DNA of 64,000 nucleotides. It comes from Pseudomonadota bacterium (GTDB lineage Bacteria; Pseudomonadota; Gammaproteobacteria; Xanthomonadales; SZUA-38). The stretch spans positions 124,001 through 188,000 of the forward strand of contig JBCCCR010000003.1 of assembly GCA_039033415.1 (NCBI GenBank). Reading direction: 5' to 3'. The notes beneath the pieces are model-generated. The model made no database searches. It was not told the DNA's origin and saw nothing but the letters and a program-made list of their open reading frames with translations. Shown piece by piece: positions 34,101 through 41,675 of the stretch; the first letter of the stretch is position 1, and each line of letters begins with the position of its first letter. Position numbers and translations under genes: made by a program.

Positions 34101-36322
34101 GCATGAGCTTGGACTACAACGCGTTAGGTCAGCTCACGGGCATCTCCGACAGCGCCGCAAACCGCACGAGCCTCAGCTATGACGAGGAAGGCGGACTGAC
34201 CGAGATTCGAGACCCAGATAGTGCGCACGCGCAGCTCGGCCTCAACGCCACGGGCGGGCTCAGCAGCATAGCAACGGGCGCGAATGCACCCACGTCGGTG
34301 AGTTTCGACAGCAACGCACGTCCGATCGGAGAGCAGCTGCCGAGCGGCAGATCAACTTCCCGGACCTTTGACGCCCAGGGGCGGGAAAATCAGGTCCAGA
34401 CCGGCCCGCTGCAGACCAGCCGAGACGTCGACGCGCTGGGGCGCGCCACCAGCGTCACGAATTCAGCAGGCATCAGCGCGACGGCGCAATACGACAATCA
34501 GGGCCGCCTGACGTCATCAACCGACCGGCTGGGCCAGACCACCAGCTACAGCTATGACAGCCGCAGCAGAGTCTCCGGCGCGACCTTTCCCGGCGGCGCT
34601 GGCTCGGTCAGCTACACCTACGACGCCAACGGCAACCTGACGCGCGCACTGTATTCCGACGGTACAGACATCAGCGCCACGTTTGATGCCGAAGATCGAT
34701 TGGTTTCTGGTTCTGGGCTTTCGCTTGCCTACGACGGAAACGGCGAGGTCATTGAATCGAACGGCCTTCAGATGACCCGGCGCTCCGACGGCCGACTGCT
34801 CACCGTTGGCTACCCCGGCGGCATGACCGTCAGTTATACCTACAACGGTCGAGGCCTACTCGACACCGTCAGCGACAGCATGGGCAACAGCGCCAGCTTC
34901 AGCTACACCCCGGCGGGACGTCGCAGCGCAATCACCCGATCGAACGGCGTCACGACCAGCTACGAATACGACGCCTCCGGACGTCTTACGCGACTCCGGG
35001 TCGCTAGCAGCGGGACACAAAAAGGCGACACCACAAAGGGTGGCGGAAGCTTCCTCGATCGACGGCTGGCATACGACGCCGACGCGCGACTGTCCCGCGT
35101 GACAGGGCTTGAGCCACTGGCTCCTAACTTCGATTCCCTGCCTGATTTGGATTTCTCGTTTAATGCCGCGGGACAAATCGCCGGCAAAGTTTTTAACCCC
35201 CTTGGCCAGGTCACCGAAGCTGACGAAACGCAGTACGGCTGGGATTTGGCAGGGCGCGTGCGGCAAATCTCAGATGCAGCCCAAACGGTCGATCTGGACT
35301 ACGACGCTACGAACCGGATGATCGGCATGAGCCAGGGGGGACAGCAGAACGGATTCCGCTGGAACTACGCGACCGGCAGGCCAAGCCTGGCGGTTCAGTC
35401 TGTTGACGGGCAGGACTGGTTTAACTGGACCAGCACCCCAGAGGGTGAGCCGCTGTGGCGCAGCAACGCCGACGGATCAGGTGTCTGGTTTCCACATTAT
35501 GATGAATTGGGGAACGCGGTGCTTGCCACCGACGAAAACGGCACCGCGGGCAGTCAGGCGAAATTCGACGCTTTCGGAAAAGTGCTGGCCGGCGCACCCT
35601 TGTGGCCGCTGGGTCCGCGCGCTCGGCAGGGCGGCCTGTCGCTCACCGGCGACATCTACAGCGACGCGCCCGGCGAATACGTCCACAGCGGCGCCCGGAG
35701 CCGCATCAAGCCACGGCAAGGCGGAGACTTTGACCCGACGGACCAGAACGCATACAGCATCGGCCGCTTCGGTTCGCCGCTGCCGGAAATCACCGACGAC
35801 AGCAGCAGGTCAATCAGCTTGAGCGAAATTGTATTTGGTGAGAACCAGCTGATAAACAGTCTCGATCGAAGTTTTGAGTTAGGCCTATCGAGGGACCTGC
35901 TGTTCGGCGACGATCCCACACTCAAGCTTACCAGCAGCTTCGGCCTGGCCGACGATCCCTTTCTCATTGCAAACAGGATCACGCCGGAGATCTGCACCCC
36001 AAACAGTCGTGCTAGCATCGAAAAGGAAATTAAGCGCCTTGAAGCCCGTCAGGCGACGCTTGATCAGCTCGGCCGAGATGTTGCAGAGGAAGCTGTCCGC
36101 AACCTAATTCGGATGAATCTCTCCGACACGCAGGTTCTCTTCCCGCTCACCCCGGAAGCCGTCCTTGTAGAGGTACTCTCGGACCCGCTGGGTATTCTCA
36201 GAACCTACCTCATTCTGCAGGAATCAACTCGCGTGCAGAATTTGCTCAACGAACTGAACCTGGAGCTGAAACAGCTCGATTCCATCGTGCCGGAGTTGCC
36301 GGCAATCGTCATCATTTGCTGA
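31139..36322 (+). CDS. Giant secreted YD-repeat (RHS-like) protein
   Basis: A 1727-residue protein with a signal peptide (VLVVALLVLCQIPIASAQ). The first ~450 residues are ELWxSDGT-type propeller repeats (GRELWRTQGTAATTVRLTDF; DEFWRTDGTSAGTILL). A DUF6531-like entry domain follows (DPINTFTGELFESPAPDIDL; IIFSRYYASG), then about 25 YD repeats (SYDSLRRLTGITYPGADS; SYDSRSRVSGATFPGG). The usual RHS core end (YDPxxGRFLSxDP) is degraded to SGARSRIKPRQGGDFDP. The C-terminal ~190 residues are unique, with a helical, charged region (SIEKEIKRLEARQATLDQL). No known toxin motif and no immunity gene downstream are seen, so a polymorphic toxin role is unproven. Unlike its neighbours it lacks the FE-type ending. 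Confidence 0.92.
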   Translation: MRGAPAILASRVLVVALLVLCQIPIASAQDAYRVRDLRPGPNSSTPGGPFEVSNGLLYFSANTGTDGSIVVDLWQSDGTALGTRIAMDSVGSQNPKFLTDVDGELYYVATESNTGRELWRLVGGNPQRVTDIRSGTLSSNPEGIVNVNGTVYFTAISDAFGRELYRTDGVGAVQVVDLTPGDEDTEFANIGTVPNFVALGDQLLFVADDGVSGRELWRTQGTAATTVRLTDFAPGSESTLSYRNDPDAGDRFENLLTVGNQVFFSGTLAPNNHFLGVTDGTEAGTRVLREFGRARPNDFAELNGRLLFSADELWQSDGTIAGTTELADISLFGPSFPTFLTTVGNFTYFTVLGDSGDEFWRTDGTSAGTILLAPIGTGKPIGLDGVAYFSAADDQFGQELWASNGMPLGTIGLTDINPGPGSAVFNQLGAVNGRVFMAADDGVSGEELWAIRVGEVTETDSAANFELSGSTGDPINTFTGELFESPAPDIDLGGPLPIIFSRYYASGLNADSVVGSMGRNWRHYYEWNLIRSPGTAEIITPRGRRLQFLDENGTWNLVGVSVDQPWQLVTEGNRLVLGDPATQLLYVFDANDRLTQIQNVSGNTLTLTYSGAGLLTNVADGLGRSLTFSQQPGGLLTQLEDDNSRVVAFGHTGEDLTTLTDVRGGQTRYSYTGAGLLTSMELPEGNVRFRQTWDDQQRVSTQSDDDGNVMSLTYEGAQTRIVDPLLNEQVHEHNGGGQLTGITDAEGETTGYVSDGDGRRAGVVDRLGGTSSFQYSPDSGLLEQLTRADGQSINYQEADYVVRGITFRNYTSITYPDGTSIGFGRDGAGRLTSLTDQAGGVWTFSRNAAGQLLSSTNPLGGTTIQTFNPDGTLATRTDPAGDTTSFSYDSLRRLTGITYPGADSVTLTLNDADQLTAVTDARGNTTSLSYDANGRLTGFIDRAGEARLYGYDSSGRLTSVQRPEGHVVSLDYDSRGLLAELEDNLGERMSLDYNALGQLTGISDSAANRTSLSYDEEGGLTEIRDPDSAHAQLGLNATGGLSSIATGANAPTSVSFDSNARPIGEQLPSGRSTSRTFDAQGRENQVQTGPLQTSRDVDALGRATSVTNSAGISATAQYDNQGRLTSSTDRLGQTTSYSYDSRSRVSGATFPGGAGSVSYTYDANGNLTRALYSDGTDISATFDAEDRLVSGSGLSLAYDGNGEVIESNGLQMTRRSDGRLLTVGYPGGMTVSYTYNGRGLLDTVSDSMGNSASFSYTPAGRRSAITRSNGVTTSYEYDASGRLTRLRVASSGTQKGDTTKGGGSFLDRRLAYDADARLSRVTGLEPLAPNFDSLPDLDFSFNAAGQIAGKVFNPLGQVTEADETQYGWDLAGRVRQISDAAQTVDLDYDATNRMIGMSQGGQQNGFRWNYATGRPSLAVQSVDGQDWFNWTSTPEGEPLWRSNADGSGVWFPHYDELGNAVLATDENGTAGSQAKFDAFGKVLAGAPLWPLGPRARQGGLSLTGDIYSDAPGEYVHSGARSRIKPRQGGDFDPTDQNAYSIGRFGSPLPEITDDSSRSISLSEIVFGENQLINSLDRSFELGLSRDLLFGDDPTLKLTSSFGLADDPFLIANRITPEICTPNSRASIEKEIKRLEARQATLDQLGRDVAEEAVRNLIRMNLSDTQVLFPLTPEAVLVEVLSDPLGILRTYLILQESTRVQNLLNELNLELKQLDSIVPELPAIVIIC

Positions 36323-36492
36323 AAGCCTTCGCTGTTCAAAATACTGCGCAAGATGACGCCAATAGGTGCTGGCGCTTGATCCGCTAGCTATCACGCGCAT
36401 TCGACGGCTGGGCCATGCTCCGCACGGAATATCCCGCGCAGGAAAGCTTGCAGGTAAACTGCGAAACTTTCGCCAAAGAGACAGGCTTCCCC

Positions 36493-37659
36493 ATGGGACC
36501 ACTCAACGGATTTAAGATTATCGAAATCGCCGGGATCGGCCCGAGCCAGCTTTGCGGCATGCTGTTGGCCGACATGGGTGCGCAGGTGCTGCGCATCGAT
36601 CGTCCCGGGGAACTCGATCCCGGCATTGCGATGCCGGCGAAGTTCAACCTGATGAACCGCAGCCGACCGACGGTGGAGGTGGATCTAAAGCAGCCCGAAG
36701 GGGTTTCGCTCGTGCTGCAACTATGCGCTGATGCGGATGCGCTGTTTGAGGGCTTCAGGCCCGGGGTGATGGAGAAGCTGGGTTTAGGGCCTGACGCCTG
36801 CCAGGCGAAGAATCCTCGCCTGGTCTACGGCAGAATCACCGGGTGGGGACAGGAAGGTCCACTTGCCGACGCTGCTGGCCACGACACCAACTTCATCGCG
36901 CTTTCTGGCGCCCTGCACAGTATCGGCGACGCGGACCGCCCGCCGCCGCTGCCGCTGAATCTGATCGGCGACTTTGGCGGCGGGGCGTTGTATCTGGCTA
37001 TGGGGATGCTGGCGGCGATGCTGGAGGCCAGCCGCTCCGGCCAGGGGCAAGTGGTCGACGCAGCGATGGTGGACGGCGTGGCGTCCATGATGACGCTCTT
37101 CTACGGCCTGCTTGCCGGAGGGCGTTGGCAGGACAGGCGGCAGAGCAACCTGCTGGACGGCGCCGCGCCTTTTGCCCGCAGCTATCAAACTTCGGACGGT
37201 GGGTTCATCGCCCTGTGCGCGCTCGAGAACCGCTTTTTCCGTAATCTGCTCGAGGCTTTGGAGATCGACGATATCGATCCTGCCGACCAGTACCGCTTTC
37301 AGGACTGGCCCCGGCATACCGCGCTCTTCACTGAGGCCATCGCCGCCAAAACCCGGCAGCAGTGGGCAGAAACTCTGGAAACACGCGACTGCTGCGCCGC
37401 ACCGGTACTCTCTCTGAGCGAAGCGCCAGAACACCCGCACCTCAAGGCGCGCGGCACGTACGTCACGGTGGACAACATTGTGCAGCCGGCACCGGCGCCG
37501 CGCTTTTCTCGTACGCCGTCATCAACGCCAAGCGCTCCGCAGGAGCCCGGGGTAGATGCACAGCAGGCCCTAATGGATTGGGGACTCAGCGAGCCGGAAC
37601 TAGATGACCTGGCGCAAGAAGGCGTACTCGGTTCAGGCCCAGCGGCCGCGGCAAGCTAA
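36493..37659 (+). CDS. CaiB/BaiF family III CoA transferase (racemase-like)
   Basis: A 388-residue enzyme starting at 36493 (MGPLNGFKIIEIAG); the longer frame to 36415 adds a poorly supported leader. Typical features are FKIIEIAGIGPSQLCGMLLA, DMGAQVLRIDRPG, VEVDLKQPEG, the GHDTNFIALSGALHSIG segment and GDFGGGALYLAMGML. H and D in the GHD segment match the catalytic pair of alpha-methylacyl-CoA racemase, which this sequence resembles more than formyl- or carnitine-CoA transferases; the assignment between them is uncertain. It would act on branched acyl-CoA in the cytoplasm. It is the last plus-strand gene after the YD pair and converges on the next exported protein. Confidence 0.9.
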   Translation: MGPLNGFKIIEIAGIGPSQLCGMLLADMGAQVLRIDRPGELDPGIAMPAKFNLMNRSRPTVEVDLKQPEGVSLVLQLCADADALFEGFRPGVMEKLGLGPDACQAKNPRLVYGRITGWGQEGPLADAAGHDTNFIALSGALHSIGDADRPPPLPLNLIGDFGGGALYLAMGMLAAMLEASRSGQGQVVDAAMVDGVASMMTLFYGLLAGGRWQDRRQSNLLDGAAPFARSYQTSDGGFIALCALENRFFRNLLEALEIDDIDPADQYRFQDWPRHTALFTEAIAAKTRQQWAETLETRDCCAAPVLSLSEAPEHPHLKARGTYVTVDNIVQPAPAPRFSRTPSSTPSAPQEPGVDAQQALMDWGLSEPELDDLAQEGVLGSGPAAAAS

Positions 37660-37675
37660 CCAGATTTCGGTGACC

Positions 37676-39094
37676 CTACTCGAATCCTGAAGCAAAAATC
37701 AGTCCGTCGACGTCCACAGCCCCGTCGCTCTGGATCTGAATAAATTTCACCGAATAGCCATCCCACCAGTCGTCGCGCCCAGCGGCGCAGGTGGGTCGCT
37801 CGCCCACCCGCCAGGTCAGCGTGTTGTTGCCGGCCACCAGCCAGGCCGGATCGAGCGGAAGGCGGAAACTTTTCCAGTCGCGCCACTGGCCGCTGACGCA
37901 GTTTTGCTCAGCGTATTCATACGGATTCACCTCCAGCTCCGGGCCACCGTTGATGCTCAGACGCACCTGTCCTCGCAGCGGCTGGGCCAGCTGGCCAAAC
38001 AACACCGGGCTGTTGATTTCAGCGGGGAGGTTAACGTTGACCGTGACCGTATCCCCAATCGGTCGATTGCCGTTGGCCTGCAGATAAACCACGTCGTCAG
38101 CGGTGTATGCCTGATAGTTGCCCACTACCGGTCCGTCAAATCGAATGTTGTCCCAGTGGAACGTGTACGTATCGGTGTTGCCGTGTCCCACCGGGGTATA
38201 TGCATGGGTCTTGAACAACACCAGCCCACGCGTGAAAGGAAGGCCATCCGGCAGGTTGACCATTAAGTCGTCGAAGCCACCGTCAGCGGTTTCAATACCC
38301 CACACAATCCGATCGTTCTCCAGCCGGATCCGCATCGTTCGTCGGATACGACGGTCGGAGGTAGCCGGATCTGTGGGATGCAGTGCGTTCCAATAGGCCC
38401 AGTCATATTCAAAGAACTGACGCTCGTCCACCTGCCAACCGTAGGGATCAAGATCGCCGCTACCCACCCGCACGTGGCGCACCAGCTCGCTGAAGTTGAG
38501 CACGATCCGGTCCAGCGGATAGCGCTCGTCGATGGCGGACTGCGGTGAGGCTGCTCCCACCCGAAGCTGGTCCCGCGGCGTGATCAGCACCTCCCACCAG
38601 ACACGCTGGCCGTGGCCGAGGTTGATATTGACGTCAAATTCCAGCGTACCGCCGTCGCTGAAATCGAACTCCTGGCGCGGCCAGAAGGCGCTGTTGGAGT
38701 AGGCCGTCACCTCACCCAGCGCCGACATCATGTGGTTCTTGCAGAGGAAGAAACTCTCGTCCGGCCGATCGCCGTTTGAGGTCTGGCTGGTGTTGACCAG
38801 ATGCTGCGGCAGCGGGGACACGGCCGGGTTGGGCCCATCACAATTCATGTTGTGGTCTGCAAGAAAACCGACAAAGTTTTTGCTGAACTGCTCCTGCGGA
38901 TGATTCCGGTGGGTCACCACGTAGTCGAAGGTTCGAGGCAACAGATCCTGTGAGGGAGCCGGTGGATCGCCGTCGAAGGTCTCTTCAAGCGCCCACTGGA
39001 CTGGCTGGGCAAAGGCACTGAACGTTGCGGCGAAAAAAAGCAGGACCAGCGACCGGTAGACGCGGGCCCGTTGACCATGAGTGGAAATGGACAC
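37676..39094 (-). CDS. Exported protein with jelly-roll-like domains
   Basis: A 472-residue protein with a signal peptide (SLVLLFFAATFSAFAQ). Residues ~35-290 look like a concanavalin/laminarinase-type jelly roll (EETFDGDPPAP; GGTLEFDVNINLGHGQRVWW; TYTFHWDNIRFDGP), and a second beta domain follows (~300-450, AGNNTLTWRVGERP). No ExDxE glycosidase signature is visible, so binding rather than catalysis is likely. The end VDVDGLIFASGFE carries the shared C-terminal motif. Cysteines are paired, as expected outside the cytoplasm. Function unknown; glycan binding is inference. Confidence 0.85.
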   Translation of the reverse strand: MSISTHGQRARVYRSLVLLFFAATFSAFAQPVQWALEETFDGDPPAPSQDLLPRTFDYVVTHRNHPQEQFSKNFVGFLADHNMNCDGPNPAVSPLPQHLVNTSQTSNGDRPDESFFLCKNHMMSALGEVTAYSNSAFWPRQEFDFSDGGTLEFDVNINLGHGQRVWWEVLITPRDQLRVGAASPQSAIDERYPLDRIVLNFSELVRHVRVGSGDLDPYGWQVDERQFFEYDWAYWNALHPTDPATSDRRIRRTMRIRLENDRIVWGIETADGGFDDLMVNLPDGLPFTRGLVLFKTHAYTPVGHGNTDTYTFHWDNIRFDGPVVGNYQAYTADDVVYLQANGNRPIGDTVTVNVNLPAEINSPVLFGQLAQPLRGQVRLSINGGPELEVNPYEYAEQNCVSGQWRDWKSFRLPLDPAWLVAGNNTLTWRVGERPTCAAGRDDWWDGYSVKFIQIQSDGAVDVDGLIFASGFE

Positions 39095-39408
39095 GGGGCT
39101 CTCCTTGATCAGTCAAATTGTCGGGTCGGATGAAGCGGGCCGACGCGATCAAGGTAGCGACGGCAGAGAGGAATAAATGAGACCGTCATCGCAGATTCTG
39201 TGCAGCTTTCTGAGAGGCAACAAAAACTTAAGCCTTCTCTAACGCTAATTTCACTGACGTTACGCGCCGGCGATCTCACCGAGCGGTGCCTTGAGCGAAA
39301 GCGCCTCCTTGGTTGGGGGTCCGGACCACAGTGAGGTGCTGGAAGACACGGGCTGCCGATGGCCGCACGCGGATATAATTGAACCGACGGCAACGTGTGG
39401 GGTTCGCA
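39095..39408. other. Divergent intergenic region (314 bases)
   Basis: Lies between the exported protein (minus) and the TIR gene (plus). A perfect TATAAT occurs at 39374-39379. No gene, repeat or operator is recognisable in the rest. Confidence 0.45.
39374..39379 (+). promoter_or_regulatory. Likely -10 box of the TIR gene
   Basis: The hexamer is an exact TATAAT. The matching -35 position (about 39351) does not resemble TTGACA, so an activator may be needed. A transcript from here would start at about 39386, after the TTG at 39379, which argues for the later start at 39409. Confidence 0.45.
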
Positions 39409-41658
39409 TTGACCGACCTATTCATCTCCTACGCTCGCGGCGACCATAAGGAGGCGGGACGCCTTGCTGCGGCTATGGAAGCCGCGGGCTACTCCGTATG
39501 GTGGGACCGCCAGCTCCTGAGCGGCGACGAGTTTTCCGCCCAGATCGAAGAGGCACTCAAGGCCGCTGGCGCGGTCATTGTGTGCTGGTCTGCGGAAGCC
39601 TCGAAATCTCGCTGGGTACGCGACGAAGCCTCGGTCGCTGCAGACAGCGGCAAGCTGGTGGCGATCGGCCTCGACGCCACCGACCCGCCGATGGGATTTC
39701 GCCAGTTTCACTGCGAGGATCTCTCAGGTTGGCGCGATGGAGCGGACAATCACGCCCTTCAACAGCTGCTGCGGGCTATCAGCGCCAAGCTCAGCCCAAC
39801 TGCTCCGACGCCAGTCGTTGAAACTGTCGACCGACCCAAACCAGCAGGCCCCGGCTTACCCCTGGCTGGGGCGCTCATGCTGACTGCGATGCTGGCGATC
39901 GGCGCCTTTTTTATGACGAGCGATCAGGGCGACCCCGCTGAAGTTATGGATTCATCGGCACCAAGGCTCAAAGAAGGTACCGCCGACGAGCCCCTCGACG
40001 TCAGGCGTTACGACATCTTGCTGCCGGAGGACGCGCCGATCGATTTCATCGGCGCATCGCCGCTCCGCCTGCCGGTGCCTGCGCTGGCGATCACCCCGGA
40101 TGGACAGCAGCTGATTTACACCGGCCCGTCCCAAACCGATCAATCTCAGCTATTTCTCAGAGATCTAGGTCAATTTGGCGTGCGGCCAATCCAAGGTACC
40201 GGAGGCGCCTATCTGCCCTTTGTTTCGCCTGATGGCGAGAAGGTCGCCTTTTTCGCCGCTGATGAGCTGAGGATTGCACCGCTCGACGGCGGAGCAGTGC
40301 GGACGGTGCTCGCAACACCAAATCCGCGCGGGGGTGCCTGGTGGGGCAATGACCGGATCATTTACTCCGATCGGGAGGGCCGGTCGACCTGGTGGATAAA
40401 TATCAACAGCACAACGCCACAGCCGTTTACGCTGGCCGAAACTACCGCACCAGACGGTACGCCTATTGTGTACAACCGGGTGATGACGCCGATGCCAGGT
40501 GGCGAAACGGTACTCACCGTGGCCTACCCGGGTACCGAATCGTTTGGTCGTCTAGTGGCCTTGGACCCCGCCCGCGGGACGCTGGAAACGATCATCGATC
40601 TCCCCGTTGCGGGTTGGGCCAGCAACGATTCATTGGTCTATGTGATGGGCAACGAGCTGTTTGCCGTGGATTTTGAGAATGCCACCAATCAGGTGTCAGG
40701 CGAGCCCCGTTTGCTAGGCGGCGAGCTTCGGCGCGACGACTCGCTGCCACAGTTTGTGCTTTCAGATCGCACGCTGATTTACGCCACCGGCGGCGCCTAT
40801 CTGGAGCTGCAGATAGCGAGAGTCGGCGTCGACGGCAGCATCAGCGAAACGGCGATTGCCGACGCGAGATTTGGCAACCTTGCCGTATCGCCGGATGGTC
40901 AGCAGATCGCCGCCACCGTCAACGGCAGCCAATCGGACATTTATCTATACAACCTCGCCAGCGGGCAGTCGCGCCGCCTGACTCGGGGTGGCAACAATCA
41001 CCACCCCGAGTGGTCGGATGATGGCGACACGTTGTACTTTGCGCATGACAGCAGCGGTGAGCCTCAGGGCGTTTACCAGACTTCAACATCCTCAGCCAGC
41101 TTTGAAAAGTCGCTTATCCTGGAGACCCAGAGCTTCCTGGTAAGGATGAGCGCCAATAACCTCGCTACCATGCCGGTTGTCGGCGAAGGCGGGTTCGACT
41201 ACGCAATCGTTGACCTCCAAACCGGTAAGCAGACAGTGGTCGCACAGCAGCCGGATGTGGAAGAAGACCTGGGTCACGTCTCGCCTGATCACCGTTGGCT
41301 GGCGTTGACGGTCGACGCCTCGGGCCGCTACGAGGTGGTCATCATGCCGCTGCTTCGCGATGGTCCTACGCTCCCGGTCTCAACCGAAGGCGGCGAAGAA
41401 CCCACGTGGTCGGAGGACATGTCCAGCCTCTACTATCGCTATGGCACCCGCCTGTATCGGGTGCCCGTCAGCCAGCAAGACGGGGCGGTTAAGCTTGGCG
41501 AGCCGGAGACCATATTGGACGACCCCATGTGGGTCAATGTACCGGGGTATTCTTATTGGCCTGACCCCGGAACTGGCGGCTTTCTGATTCTCCGAGATAA
41601 CCAGCCTCCCACTACACGCGAGCTAAGGGTGATTGAAGGTTGGCGCAGCATACGCTAG
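39409..41658 (+). CDS. TIR-domain membrane protein with C-terminal beta-propeller
   Basis: Start chosen at TTG 39409 (LTDLFISYAR): GGGG lies just upstream and a TATAAT at 39374 rules against the TTG at 39379. An N-terminal TIR domain (~1-120) shows FISYARGDHKEAGRLAAAM, WWDRQLLSGDEFSAQIEEAL and SRWVRDEAS, with the glutamate four residues after tryptophan where NADase TIRs carry their catalytic residue. One transmembrane helix (LPLAGALMLTAMLAIGAFFM) follows. The C-terminal ~560 residues are TolB/PD40-type propeller repeats (VSPDGEKVAFFAADELRIAP; SPDGQQIAATV; WSDDGDTLYFAHDSSG), presumably outside the membrane. This plan suggests a sensor linked to TIR signalling, not a Thoeris-type defence pair; no defence neighbours are present. 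Confidence 0.9.
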   Translation: MTDLFISYARGDHKEAGRLAAAMEAAGYSVWWDRQLLSGDEFSAQIEEALKAAGAVIVCWSAEASKSRWVRDEASVAADSGKLVAIGLDATDPPMGFRQFHCEDLSGWRDGADNHALQQLLRAISAKLSPTAPTPVVETVDRPKPAGPGLPLAGALMLTAMLAIGAFFMTSDQGDPAEVMDSSAPRLKEGTADEPLDVRRYDILLPEDAPIDFIGASPLRLPVPALAITPDGQQLIYTGPSQTDQSQLFLRDLGQFGVRPIQGTGGAYLPFVSPDGEKVAFFAADELRIAPLDGGAVRTVLATPNPRGGAWWGNDRIIYSDREGRSTWWININSTTPQPFTLAETTAPDGTPIVYNRVMTPMPGGETVLTVAYPGTESFGRLVALDPARGTLETIIDLPVAGWASNDSLVYVMGNELFAVDFENATNQVSGEPRLLGGELRRDDSLPQFVLSDRTLIYATGGAYLELQIARVGVDGSISETAIADARFGNLAVSPDGQQIAATVNGSQSDIYLYNLASGQSRRLTRGGNNHHPEWSDDGDTLYFAHDSSGEPQGVYQTSTSSASFEKSLILETQSFLVRMSANNLATMPVVGEGGFDYAIVDLQTGKQTVVAQQPDVEEDLGHVSPDHRWLALTVDASGRYEVVIMPLLRDGPTLPVSTEGGEEPTWSEDMSSLYYRYGTRLYRVPVSQQDGAVKLGEPETILDDPMWVNVPGYSYWPDPGTGGFLILRDNQPPTTRELRVIEGWRSIR

Positions 41659-41675
41659 CCCGAGGAATGAACTCA

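Noticed and set aside
31139-36322. RHS polymorphic toxin with immunity gene
   Set aside because: No toxin domain, no conserved core end and no small gene downstream; the next gene is a CoA transferase.
39409-41658. TIR gene as part of a Thoeris or CBASS defence system
   Set aside because: No partner effector, cyclase or other defence gene is adjacent; the propeller architecture differs.
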